A DNA stretch of 64,000 bases, taken from the NCBI GenBank assembly GCA_050736695.1, contig JBOHWH010000135.1:62001-126000 (forward strand), written 5' to 3'. The stretch comes from JBARDN01 sp050736695. GTDB lineage: Bacteria > Desulfobacterota > Binatia > Binatales > Binataceae. The translations under genes were made by a program, and so were the position numbers. The notes under the pieces were generated by a model. That model was not told the origin of the DNA, searched no databases, and saw nothing but the letters and a program-made list of their open reading frames with translations. This document shows, piece after piece, positions 1 to 8,266 of the stretch (the stretch's first letter is position 1; each line of letters starts with the position of its first letter).

Positions 1-204
1 CGCACGCCCGCTGATGTCTCCGAGGCGGTGTTCGAAGAGGTGAGATCGTTCTTCAACACGGAGCAAATGGTGGAATTGACAGCGGCGATCGCGCTCGAGA
101 ATTTCAGGGCGCGGCTCAACTGCGCGTTCAAGGTCGAGAGCGACGGCTTGTGCCTGCTGCCGGCTGATCATCCAGTGCGCAAGGCGTTGGCCAAACGTCC
201 GTGA
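1..204 (+). CDS. Carboxymuconolactone decarboxylase-like protein, C-terminal fragment
   Basis: The first 67 codons are open from base 1 to a TGA at 202-204, so the 5' end lies outside the window. The translation contains ELTAAIALENFRARLNCAF, which resembles the last helices of the AhpD/carboxymuconolactone-decarboxylase fold (pattern ELT-x3-x-N-x3-RLN). The catalytic CxxC/His segment would lie upstream and cannot be seen. Members are small alkylhydroperoxidase-like or decarboxylase-like proteins, often next to CoA-ester catabolic genes, as here. The family call rests on one short conserved stretch, so no substrate is proposed. Confidence 0.6.
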   Translation, partial: RTPADVSEAVFEEVRSFFNTEQMVELTAAIALENFRARLNCAFKVESDGLCLLPADHPVRKALAKRP

Positions 205-431
205 ATCCGGATGCCGCGGAGGATTCGATAGCCCCGGTCTGAACGGCGGACTGAACCCGGCGCCCACGTCCTGAGGCCAAAGAACAACGGCCCCGGCCGG
301 CGGCTGCCGGTGATGAGACGCGCGATCTCTGAAAGAAAGCGGTATTGCTTGCCGCGAAAGAGCGCGCCGTGTTCGAGCACCGTCACCTGATGCTGGACTC
401 CGCCCCGCTCGCGCAGCAGGATGGCGTCGGC
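168..431 (-). pseudogene. DUF2924 protein remnant
   Basis: Reading the minus strand from 431 gives a stretch containing VTVLEHGALFRGKQYRFLSE followed by IARLITGSRRPGPLFFGL, which is the conserved C-terminal core of DUF2924 proteins. An in-frame TAA at 432-434 precedes this core. The same frame upstream (to about 540) still reads like protein but has no start. DUF2924 genes normally sit directly before a serine recombinase in integrated elements. No recombinase follows here; a carboxymuconolactone decarboxylase-like gene lies there instead. I read this as the eroded edge of a lost mobile element. A short GTG-initiated ORF (386 to 168) could still be translated but would lack half the domain. 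Confidence 0.5.
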
Positions 432-660
432 TTAGAGTTTGCGCACGGAGACGACTCTAATCGGCCTGCACTCACCCACATTGTTGGCGACCTGTTCGAG
501 CAGGCGGTGCGTGGCGGAGCCAGTCCGCCGGGCGTGCGTTCCTTCATGCGGTAGACGACCGCGCGGCTCCGGCGTTGACAACCACGATCGCGGGCGTCTC
601 CGTAAGTTGCTTTTCGCGCGGATTGGGTTTGAGAAACCACAGCCCGCATGCGCCCGGATT

Positions 661-1938
661 TCAATCAGTTCCGCAAGCGCCCGGCTTGCTTTCCAAGGTG
701 GGATCTCGCACCAAAATTCCGTCGGCGTAGAGCTTGCGGATTTCGCCTTCGTTCATCTTCAGCAGCTCACGGAGAACGCGCTCGTTGTCCTCGCCGAGCC
801 TTGCGGCGCGGACCTCGGTCCGATCCGGCCACGCGGAAAACTTCACCGGGACCGCCGGAATTGCGACCTTGCCAAGCAGCGGATCCTGGACCCATCGAAC
901 TGTCTTGCGCTCATTGTGATGTGGATGCTTGACGGCCTCGTTGACCGTCAGCACCGGCGCGCACGGCACCCGCTCGGCATCGAGCGCGGCGATCGCGTCG
1001 TCGCGGGTTGGAAATTTAGAGAGCCAGTCCTCGATGACGTCCCTGAGCTGCTCCTTGTTGTCGCGCCTGGCGCGGGCGCTATTGAAGCGCGGATCGTCCG
1101 CCAATGCGGGCATCCCGAGCGCACGGATGACCTGCGGCCACTGATGAGGCGTCGAGGTGATCAGCACGTACTGCTCGCCGCGATAATGATAGATGCCGGT
1201 CGCTCCGCCGTCGGGATGCAGCGAGCCGCTGCGGGTCGGCCGATACTTGTCGCCGCGTAACGACACCATCGGCACCGTCTTCTCGTGCATATGGAAGTAG
1301 GTGTCCAACAGCGAGGCGTCCAGGTACTGGCCTTCGCCGGTGCGCTCGCGATGGAGCAGCGCAAATCCAATCGCCATCGCGGCGTTGACGCCGGTCGATA
1401 CGTCGCCAATCGCCATGCTGGTCAGCGCCGGCGGTCCGCCAACCTGGCCGATGCCGTCGGTGACGCCCGCGTACGCCTGGCCGATGAAGTCGTAGCCGGC
1501 CTTGTTCGAGAGCGGTCCGCTCTGTCCCGCCATCGAGATCGAGCACATGATGATTTTCGGATTCACCGCCTTCACGTCGGGGTAGGAAAACCCGAGCCGA
1601 TCGATCACGTGCGGCGCGAAATTTTCGACCACCACATCGATCTGCGGAATCATCGCCATGACGATTTCGCGCGCGCGCGGCTTTTTAAGATCGATCGCGA
1701 AACTCAGCTTCGAGTGATTGTGCTGAAGATAGTAGGTGCTGTGGCTGGAGTTCTTGTATTCCGGCGCGAGCGATTTCAGCCCATCGGCGCGCACCCGATC
1801 GCCCGCGGGCGCGAGCTCGAGCTTGATCACCTCGGCGCCCATCTCGCCAAGAATTCGCGTGCAAGTCGGTCCTGCCACGAACTGCGTGAAATCCAGTACC
1901 CGGTAACCTTCGAGCATTCGTGGCGGATCGTTTGTCAT
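661..1938 (-). CDS. Type III CoA-transferase (CaiB/BaiF family)
   Basis: The 425-residue protein has the family's usual length and N-terminus (MLEGYRVLDFTQFVAGPTCT, then EMGAEVIKLE). Members move CoA between carboxylic acids through an aspartyl-CoA anhydride. The likely catalytic Asp is D179 in the GDVSTG motif, matching the GD-x2-TG context of formyl-CoA transferase. It lies downstream of an SDR (2000-2758) and an MBL-fold gene on the same strand, so it is probably the last gene of a small acyl-CoA catabolic operon. The start ATG at 1938 has a weak GGGA upstream. The substrate cannot be read from the sequence; succinyl-CoA or an aromatic or alicyclic acid are possibilities. Confidence 0.88.
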   Translation of the reverse strand: MTNDPPRMLEGYRVLDFTQFVAGPTCTRILGEMGAEVIKLELAPAGDRVRADGLKSLAPEYKNSSHSTYYLQHNHSKLSFAIDLKKPRAREIVMAMIPQIDVVVENFAPHVIDRLGFSYPDVKAVNPKIIMCSISMAGQSGPLSNKAGYDFIGQAYAGVTDGIGQVGGPPALTSMAIGDVSTGVNAAMAIGFALLHRERTGEGQYLDASLLDTYFHMHEKTVPMVSLRGDKYRPTRSGSLHPDGGATGIYHYRGEQYVLITSTPHQWPQVIRALGMPALADDPRFNSARARRDNKEQLRDVIEDWLSKFPTRDDAIAALDAERVPCAPVLTVNEAVKHPHHNERKTVRWVQDPLLGKVAIPAVPVKFSAWPDRTEVRAARLGEDNERVLRELLKMNEGEIRKLYADGILVRDPTLESKPGACGTD

Positions 1939-1999
1939 TTGCTCATATTTCCCAATTGACGATTCTCAATTTCGCGGTTCTTTCAACAACCACACCGCC

Positions 2000-2758
2000 T
2001 CACGGAACGACCACCGATCCGCCGCTGATGCTGATTACTTCACCCGTGATGTATGATGACATATCGCTGGCAAGGAACAACGCGAGGTTGGCAACCTCGC
2101 GCGGCTCGCCGAGCCGGCCCATCGGATTGCGTTTCTTCGCGCCTTCGAACATTCCCTTCGGATATATCCTCTCCAGGAATTCGTTGTAGATGACGCTCGG
2201 CGCGATTGCGTTGACGCGAATCCCCTTTCGCGCGAGCTCGCCGGAAGCGGCGCGCGTCAGACCCATCACTCCCGCCTTGGCCGCTGAGTACGCAGCCTCG
2301 CCACCGCTTGAGGCAATCCATCCCGCTGCCGACGCCATGTTTACGATTGCGCCTTTGCCTTGCTTGATCATATGTGGCAGGACCGCGCGCATCGCCCAGA
2401 ACGTTCCTCTCAGGCACACGTTCATCACCAGGTCCCAGGTTTCGTCCTTGAGTTCCCAGATCGGCTCGAGCTTGTTGATCCCGGCGTTGTTGAAAAGCAC
2501 ATCGATGCGGCCGAACTTATCAATCGCCTTCGCGACCGCATCTTCGACCTGTTTTCGGACGGTAACATCCACCGCCACGCCGAGTACCTCCCTTCTGAAT
2601 TGCTTGCTCAGTTCGTCGGCGAGTTCGCCGGTGCGGCGCGGATGCGCGTCGGTAATCACCACGTTGGCGCCTTCCTCCAGGAAGCGAGTCGCGACTGCGT
2701 GGCCAATGCCAGCTCCAGCGCCGGCGGTTATCAACGCAACTTTGTCCTGAAGCAGCAT
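2000..2758 (-). CDS. Short-chain dehydrogenase/reductase, classical SDR
   Basis: This 252-residue classical SDR has the cofactor motif TAGAGAGIG (residues 11-19), NNAG (90-93), Ser143 and the catalytic pair Tyr157/Lys161 (YSAAK). ITDAHP follows beta-2, and the Asp there favours NAD(H) over NADP(H). An upstream in-frame start at 2800 exists, but GGAGG five bases before the ATG at 2758 fixes the start. A C-terminal GGSVVV-like end completes a full-length protein. It lies between the MBL-fold gene and the CoA-transferase on the same strand, which suggests oxidation of a hydroxyacyl or alicyclic alcohol intermediate in the same pathway. Substrate unknown. Confidence 0.88.
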   Translation of the reverse strand: MLLQDKVALITAGAGAGIGHAVATRFLEEGANVVITDAHPRRTGELADELSKQFRREVLGVAVDVTVRKQVEDAVAKAIDKFGRIDVLFNNAGINKLEPIWELKDETWDLVMNVCLRGTFWAMRAVLPHMIKQGKGAIVNMASAAGWIASSGGEAAYSAAKAGVMGLTRAASGELARKGIRVNAIAPSVIYNEFLERIYPKGMFEGAKKRNPMGRLGEPREVANLALFLASDMSSYITGEVISISGGSVVVP

Positions 2759-2810
2759 GTCATCCTCCGATCTTGAGTGAAGTCCGCAGACTCGCCTCAT
2801 TCGTCGCCGT

Positions 2811-3413
2811 CTATCGCTCGAACGTGCCGATCAGTTCCCGCAGCCGTAGCTTCGCATCATTGAGCATACACTCGCCGTCGCCAAGCAGCATCGTGTCAAA
2901 ATCGAGTGCCGCCAGTCCGCGTACGCTCTCGCGCAGCTTCGGCGGATCGTCCACTACCGTTTCGCGCAACAGGCTGAGCCGCCCCGGCGGATTTCCGACC
3001 ACCGCATCGCCGACTATCAGAATCTTCCGTGCGGGCCAGTGCAACGCCACCTCGCCCGGCGATTTTCCCGGCACTCCTACCACGACCAGCGGTCCGATCT
3101 TCTCGTTCACCCTCAACTCATCGTCAAGTTCGGCGCCCTGGCCGCGCGCGTAATCGGCATCGTCGCGATGAATCGCGATTCGTGCTCCGGTGCTCGCCCG
3201 TATCCGATTCGCCGCCCGCACATGGTTGCGGTTAGTGAGCAGGATTCGGCTGACGCCCGCGCGCGTCAGCTCGCGAAGATCCTCCGCGCCCGGCTCGACC
3301 GGATCGACGACGAGGTTGCCGGAGCGATCCGCAATCAGAAAGCTGTTGAAGTTGTAGCCGTGCGGCTCTGAAAACCATGACCACGTCAGAATATCGCCCG
3401 CGATTGTTTTCAA
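2811..3413 (-). CDS. Metallo-beta-lactamase-fold protein with degenerate metal site
   Basis: The roughly 200-residue protein follows the MBL-fold order: NFNSFLI, then NLVVDPVEPG, then the loop where HxHxDH is expected, then a GDAVVG strand and a DGE turn. The metal loop reads TNRNHVRA (about residues 58-65), so only one of the usual His/Asp ligands remains. Ordinary zinc hydrolase activity is therefore unlikely unless the site is rebuilt differently. I favour the TTG at 3413, which overlaps the stop of the upstream ORF (TTGA) and has GAGG 8 bases upstream; a longer frame starts at 3461. It may be a regulatory or binding protein of the adjacent SDR/CoA-transferase unit. Confidence 0.7.
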   Translation of the reverse strand: MKTIAGDILTWSWFSEPHGYNFNSFLIADRSGNLVVDPVEPGAEDLRELTRAGVSRILLTNRNHVRAANRIRASTGARIAIHRDDADYARGQGAELDDELRVNEKIGPLVVVGVPGKSPGEVALHWPARKILIVGDAVVGNPPGRLSLLRETVVDDPPKLRESVRGLAALDFDTMLLGDGECMLNDAKLRLRELIGTFER

Positions 3414-3769
3414 CGTGCTCGCCTCGCGGGGGTGGCGTATTGATTCGATGCCACCCGCCAAGATATCCGCGCGTCCGGAAATATCCGCAGGAAATTTTCC
3501 GAACAGAATCGATCGCGTACCTTTTCCGATCGATCTCCCGGCGCCGTCTCGAACCGCGCAATCGGGTTTCGTCCCCTTTCGATGTGCGCGTAATCACCCG
3601 AAAACAGATACAGCTCCGGATTTGACTCGTCAATTCTCAATGCCTGGATCTCTTTCGACGTCTTGATCAATCGCTCGCCCAACGCCAGCAAATCCGTGAC
3701 GTGCTCCTCGCTATGCTGCCCGCCGCGCGTCACGATCTCCGCGACTTCCTCGGTGACTAGGCGACGCAT
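3410..3769 (-). CDS. Hypothetical protein, 119 aa, coupled to the MBL-fold gene
   Basis: The ORF starts at ATG 3769 and its TGA overlaps the proposed TTG start of the MBL-fold gene, an arrangement typical of translational coupling. The first about 75 residues look genuinely coding: acidic and helical, with an EEVAEIVTRGGQHSEEHVTD segment. The C-terminal third is Arg-rich and less convincing. No domain is recognised. It would be the first gene of the minus-strand run leading to the SDR and CoA-transferase. It could instead be a truncated or frameshifted remnant of a longer N-terminal partner. Confidence 0.42.
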   Translation of the reverse strand: MRRLVTEEVAEIVTRGGQHSEEHVTDLLALGERLIKTSKEIQALRIDESNPELYLFSGDYAHIERGRNPIARFETAPGDRSEKVRDRFCSENFLRIFPDARISWRVASNQYATPARRAR

Positions 3770-3927
3770 ACTTCTGAAGAAAATCCGGGAGCTCCGTGAT
3801 TATGGCGGTCGGTGCCGCAAAACGGCCGATGATCGGGTGCGTACGACATGGTTGGTTCCTCTACGCCGGTTAGTTCATCAAGGCTTGAGGATCGATTTAA
3901 CCATTAAAGTCTGACGACTCTCAAGGA

Positions 3928-4611
3928 ATGGCTCCGAAACGAACTCGCGATTCGATTTGCACCGTTGCGGCACTCGTTCGATTATCGAATATCGTGACGC
4001 CTTTTCTCATCGATGGACCCCCGACGGCGGCGCGCTCGATCGCACTCGCGCATGGCGCCGGGGCGCCGATGGATACGCCGTTCATGCAGACGATCGCTCG
4101 AGGTCTCGGCGCGGCGGGTATTCGCGTGATCCGGTTCGAATTCCCATACATGCGGCGGCGCCGCGAGACTGGCGCGCGCCGCGCGCCGGATCCCGGACGC
4201 TTGTTGATTGCGTCCTGGCGTGACACGATTAACGAACTCGGCAATGCGAACCGGCTCGTCATCGGCGGTAAATCGCTCGGCGGCAGGATCGCAAGCATGG
4301 TCGCCGACGAAGCCGGAGCAGCCGGCGTCGTATGCCTCGGCTATCCGTTCCATCCACCCGGCCGGCCAGCGCAGACGCGCATCAAGCATCTCGAGGTGAT
4401 GCGCACCGCGGCGCTAATTCTCCAAGGCACGCGAGATAGCTTCGGCCACCCCGATGAAGTGCGCGACTATCAGCTGTCACACGCCATTCGGATCGAGTGG
4501 CTCGAAGACGGAGATCATTCGTTCAAACCGCGCATCCGCAGCGGCCGCACCGAGGCCGACAATCTGCGCAAGGCTATCGCGCTCATCGCCGACTTTATGG
4601 CCGCGCTTTGA
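3928..4611 (+). CDS. Alpha/beta hydrolase, KANL3/Tex30-like family
   Basis: This compact 227-residue alpha/beta hydrolase has ALAHGAGAPMD after beta-3 (oxyanion loop), the nucleophile elbow GGKSLGGR with Ser116, the acid Asp170 in LQGTRDSFG and His197 in EDGDHSFKP. The GKSLGG elbow and lack of a lid are typical of the KANL3/Tex30-like group (COG3571). No signal peptide is seen, so it is probably cytosolic. The start is uncertain: ATG 3928 has AAGG almost adjacent, and a GTG about 66 bases downstream would also keep the whole fold. Substrate unknown, probably an ester or thioester. Confidence 0.82.
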   Translation: MAPKRTRDSICTVAALVRLSNIVTPFLIDGPPTAARSIALAHGAGAPMDTPFMQTIARGLGAAGIRVIRFEFPYMRRRRETGARRAPDPGRLLIASWRDTINELGNANRLVIGGKSLGGRIASMVADEAGAAGVVCLGYPFHPPGRPAQTRIKHLEVMRTAALILQGTRDSFGHPDEVRDYQLSHAIRIEWLEDGDHSFKPRIRSGRTEADNLRKAIALIADFMAAL

Positions 4612-4661
4612 TTTCCGGGAAAGCCAGTCGGTTGCGCTCTCGAGGTCGGCCAAAGCCTGTC

Positions 4662-4706
4662 TGTGGCGAATTGCCGATTTCTATAGAAAATCAGCAATTC
4701 GCCACA
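4662..4706. repeat. 19-bp near-perfect inverted repeat
   Basis: Arms 4662-4680 and 4688-4706 (TGTGGCGAATTGCCGATTT and its complement) pair over 19 bp with a single C/A mismatch around a 7-base CTATAGA loop. The repeat follows the hydrolase stop at 4611. No T-run follows on either side, so it is not a textbook Rho-independent terminator. It could be a transcript-stabilising hairpin, an operator or a REP-like element. The rest of 4612-4872 is AT-richer than its surroundings and shows no gene. Confidence 0.7.
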
Positions 4707-4872
4707 CGCAGGTTCTCTCTTGAGGTACTTGATACTCATAACTGCCGGTCTCTACTTATGATCTGACGGGAAGCAGGCCATCATCTATCATCTTCTTCAC
4801 AACGCCTGAGATCGAAATCGCGTTAGAACAGCGGATATGTCAGGCTGCATCGGGAATAAAGTGGAGATGCCG

Positions 4873-5655
4873 ATGAAATCGATGCAGCGAATCTGGCTCG
4901 TCTCGGTCGCCTCCGCGCTTTTGGTCTGCGCTGGACCGCGACAAGCCGCAGCCTGGACCATGAGCCAGTTCGTGTCCAATGGCGAGCCGGTGGAACAGTA
5001 CGCCTGCGCGCCCGACTCCAAGCAACCGAGCCCAGCGGTGATCCTGCTGCATGGCGCCGAGGTCCATGGCGCGAGTTATCACAACCTGGAAAGAATCTGC
5101 ACTGATCTCGCAGCGCAGGGCTACTACGCGGAAATGATCGAATACTACAGCCAGGGCGAAGAAGTCGTTCCTGGCGAGTTTGGGCAAATCCGCAAATCGT
5201 TTCGCCGGTGGGTATGGAAAATTCACGATGGTTTGGACGCACTCGGTAAAAACCCCGCAGTCGATCCCAAGCGGATTGGTGTGATGGGATATTCGTTGGG
5301 CGGACTGATGGCGCTAGCTATCGGCGCGCGCCATTCGGACCAGATTGCAGCGGTCGTTGACTACTACGGCGGTCTGCCGCCGTCAGTGAAGGAACAGGCG
5401 GCCACGATGCCGCCTACATTGATCATCCACGGCGGCAAGGATCGCATCGTGCTCGCTCAGTTATCGCGTGAGCTCGATAAGATTCTCACCGACGCCGGGC
5501 GGCCGCACCAGTTGAAGCTCTATCCCGATGCGGATCACGCTTTCAACTTCGACGACTCGAAAACGTACGACACCAGCGATACGCAAGCCGCATGGACCGC
5601 GACGCTCGACTTTCTGGCGCAATATCTGAAGGGCAATCCTCCGGCATCTCAATAA
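4873..5655 (+). CDS. Exported dienelactone-hydrolase-family protein
   Basis: The 260-residue protein begins with a Sec signal peptide (MKSMQRIWLV, a hydrophobic core, then an AAA|W cleavage site near residue 28). A dienelactone-hydrolase-type alpha/beta hydrolase follows, with the elbow GYSLGG (Ser141), HGGKDRIV (Asp190) and DADHAFNF (His222). Family members cleave lactones or esters; DLH proper uses Cys, so the Ser here indicates a different substrate. ATG 4873 has GGAG six bases upstream. Starts at 4837 and 4867 are possible but would extend the signal peptide awkwardly. The expected location is the periplasm. Confidence 0.85.
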   Translation: MKSMQRIWLVSVASALLVCAGPRQAAAWTMSQFVSNGEPVEQYACAPDSKQPSPAVILLHGAEVHGASYHNLERICTDLAAQGYYAEMIEYYSQGEEVVPGEFGQIRKSFRRWVWKIHDGLDALGKNPAVDPKRIGVMGYSLGGLMALAIGARHSDQIAAVVDYYGGLPPSVKEQAATMPPTLIIHGGKDRIVLAQLSRELDKILTDAGRPHQLKLYPDADHAFNFDDSKTYDTSDTQAAWTATLDFLAQYLKGNPPASQ

Positions 5656-5823
5656 CCGAAGCCGCCGCGTGCCGATTGGCTACCACCCTCGCCGCGGGAG
5701 CGTCAGGTTGACTCTATGAGGTTGTTCGGATTAGCTGACAAATCGCTGCGTACGCGGTACGAGTTTCTAAAGTTTTTTAAGCTCCCCGTACCTAATCCGA
5801 AATGTCCGCCTGCGAGAGTGCGG

Positions 5824-6393
5824 ATGGCCGATGATAACGCAAAGGGCGGCCGCGGGATTTCCGGCGGCCTGATTGGTGGCGCAACCGCGCTAGCCACCGC
5901 GATCGCCGCTATCGTCGGGATGCTCAATCAACTCGGCTACATCGGAAATCACGGGACATCCAAGCCGGCCGCAGTCGTCGCATCCGCGCCGCTCAATTCC
6001 GAACCCGCGAGTGCGCCCGGATCTTCTATCTCGGATGAGGCGCGCTCCGCAGCCGGAGCGGCGCCGTCGTCAGCGCTCGCCATGACAGAGCCCGGGAAAT
6101 TATCGAGCCTCACCGGGGCATGGCGCGACGCCGGCATGGGCGCGTGCCATCTCATTACTCAGCATGGCTCCGATCTCGAAATAACCAACTACTTTCCCGA
6201 TTCCAACGAGGTGATGAGCCACGGGGACGGGACGGTTACTGGAAGCCAGGTCGAATTTCGGCTTAGGACGATGCATGGTCACTTTCGAATCTCACCCGAT
6301 GGCAAGGTCTTGCAAGGGACGATGCTCCGCGCAACGGGCACACGTCGTTCGATGTGGCAGTACATCGGAACCTCCTGCCGGAAACCGGGCTGA
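5824..6393 (+). CDS. Membrane-anchored hypothetical protein
   Basis: This 189-residue protein starts at ATG 5824 (an upstream frame from 5716 is open but unlike protein). A Gly-rich transmembrane anchor spans about residues 12-38, followed by an Ala/Ser/Pro-rich linker and a soluble C-terminal domain from about residue 85. That domain contains LTGAWRDAGMGACHLITQ, and a Cys also lies five residues from the C-terminus. The two Cys could form a disulfide in the periplasm. The beta-rich tail (VEFRLRTMHGHFRISPDGK) looks like a small lipocalin-like or barrel domain, but no family is recognised. The 168 bases before it are AT-richer and probably carry its promoter. Confidence 0.68.
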   Translation: MADDNAKGGRGISGGLIGGATALATAIAAIVGMLNQLGYIGNHGTSKPAAVVASAPLNSEPASAPGSSISDEARSAAGAAPSSALAMTEPGKLSSLTGAWRDAGMGACHLITQHGSDLEITNYFPDSNEVMSHGDGTVTGSQVEFRLRTMHGHFRISPDGKVLQGTMLRATGTRRSMWQYIGTSCRKPG

Positions 6394-6404
6394 ATCAGCC
6401 GGCC

Positions 6405-8119
6405 TCAAGCCGAACCTGCCGCGGTCGAGGCGGGTAGTTCCTTGATTGGGCGGATCTCCCAGCGGCCTCCGCTGCTCAGTTCGAGGTTGCGATCGTGGTA
6501 TTGCGCCAGGCTGGTGCGATGGCCGACGCTTACCACCACTATCGGACTATCGACGAGCCGTCGGTAGAGCATCGTTTCGTTGGCCGGGTCGAGTGCGCTG
6601 GTCGCCTCGTCCAGAAAGGCGAAGCGCGGCAGATTGAGTATCAGGCGCCCGAACGCGAGACGTTGCTGCTCGCCCTGCGACAGGACGTCGGCCCAATTGC
6701 GCTCGGCGTCGAGACCGCCGACGCGCGCGGGCAGATCCGCAAGATTCACCTCGGCGAGGATGCGATTCAGATCGTCGTCGGAGGCTCCCGCCGCGCGCGG
6801 GTAGCATAGCTGCGCGCGCAACGAACCCAGAATCATGTAGGGCCGCTGCGGCAGGAACATCATGTCGGCGAGCGGCGGGCGCACGATTCGACCGCTGCCG
6901 GTGCGCCAGATGCCCGCGATCGCGCGGGTCAGCGAAGTTTTTCCGACACCGCTCGCACCCGTGATCAGCAGGCGTTCGCCCTCTTTGACATCGACCGACA
7001 GATTCTCCACCAATTGGTTTTGTCCGTCCGGAGTTTTGAGCGAGACATCTTCGAGCGCGATGCACTGCTCTTCGGCGATCTCGATCCCGGGGCTGCCTTC
7101 GGCCAGGCGGGCGTTGTCGCACGCTTCGAGATAGGTTGCGAGCCGATTCACCACCGTGGCATACCTGGTCAATCCCTGGAAATCACTGATCACGAGGGCC
7201 AGGGTGCCCTTGACCGCGCCAAAGGCGGTCGCCGCCTGAAAGATTTGCCCCATCTGAATTTTATGCGAGAAATAGGCGCCCGCCAGCACGATCCACGGCA
7301 CCAGGGCGACCGAGTTGTCGTAAGCGGTCTGCACGAAGCCCAGATATAGCTGCCATTGAAGCAGCAGCTTGAAATTCGAGACCACCCACCCGAAGCGTCG
7401 GCTAAGCTCGCCATGCTCCTGCGCTTCGCCGCCGTACATCGCGATCGATTCGGCATTGTCGCGCACGTGAACCAGGTCAAAGCGGAAGTCCGCCTCGTAG
7501 CGCTCCTGATTGAAATTAATCAGCACCAGGCGGCGGCCCACGATCACGGCAGCGTAGGTGCCGATAACCGAATAGGCGATCAGCGAGATTGCCAGCCAGT
7601 GCGAGATCGTCCACAGGATTCCGAAGAACGCGGCCGCCATCACGAGCGAACCCACCAAGCTGTTGATGTAGCTGAGCGTCGAGGTGGTGAAAGTATCGAG
7701 ATCCTGCTGGATGCGTTGGTCGGGGTTATCGACGTTGCCGTCGAGGTTCATCTGGTAGAAGGCATGATTGCCGAACCCCGCGCCAACGAACCACTCGGTC
7801 ATCCATTCGCGCCAAAGAATCTGGAGCCTGCCGATCAGGTAGGGCAGGAATGGGTAAACCACGATGACGAAAGAGATCCAGATGAAAAAAGCTTCAGCAG
7901 GAAATAAAATCTCTTCTGATTGTACTTCTGGAGCGCATCGACCACGTCGCGGTTGATATAGCTGAAGACCGCCGAGAACCCGACGAACAGCAGGATCATC
8001 ACGAGTACGACGGCCAGCAGGGTGCGGCCCTTGCGCTTCTGATCCGAAACCCAAAACGGCTTCGCCAGCCGCCATAGCCGCTGCCAGAAGACCCGGTCAA
8101 ACCTATCCATTGAATTCAA
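6405..8119 (-). pseudogene. SbmA/YddA-like ABC transporter (fused permease-ATPase), interrupted by a frameshift
   Basis: Two minus-strand frames together form one approximately 571-residue half-transporter of the SbmA/BacA-YddA-Rv1819c type. The N-terminal part starts at 8119 (TTG, with GAGG seven bases upstream) and carries TM1 (KGRTLLAVVLVMILLFVGF) up to KRFYFLL. The rest resumes in another frame with FFIWISFVIVVYPF, the membrane domain and the ATPase. The ATPase has Walker A GASGVGKTS, signature LSQGEQQR, Walker B FAFLDEATSALD and switch His VGHRTS. The break coincides with a six-A run at 7885-7890; one extra base restores KLFFIWISF and the family pattern. Either a sequencing or assembly indel or a recent mutation is possible. 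Substrates in the family include peptides and cobalamin. Confidence 0.85.
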
Positions 8120-8266
8120 GAATACACCTCGACAACTGCGACGGCGCTAAGTCGGCAGATATGATGTGCGTCAGAATCGCGCCTCGCCGCAAGCGAGTAC
8201 TCGCAAACGGTCGATTTGGCGCGGCAATCGGCCGCCCGGCGCATCCAGCGGATATGCGAATACCGG

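Noticed and set aside
439..1260. Long plus-strand ORF (273 codons) opposite the CoA-transferase gene
   Set aside because: It is antisense to a gene with clear motifs, is His/Arg-rich without domain pattern, and such ORFs arise from high-GC codon use.
5708..5736. TTGACT followed 17 bases on by TTAGCT, as a promoter for the anchored protein at 5824
   Set aside because: The -10 match is poor and the region simply has lower GC; not enough to list as a promoter.
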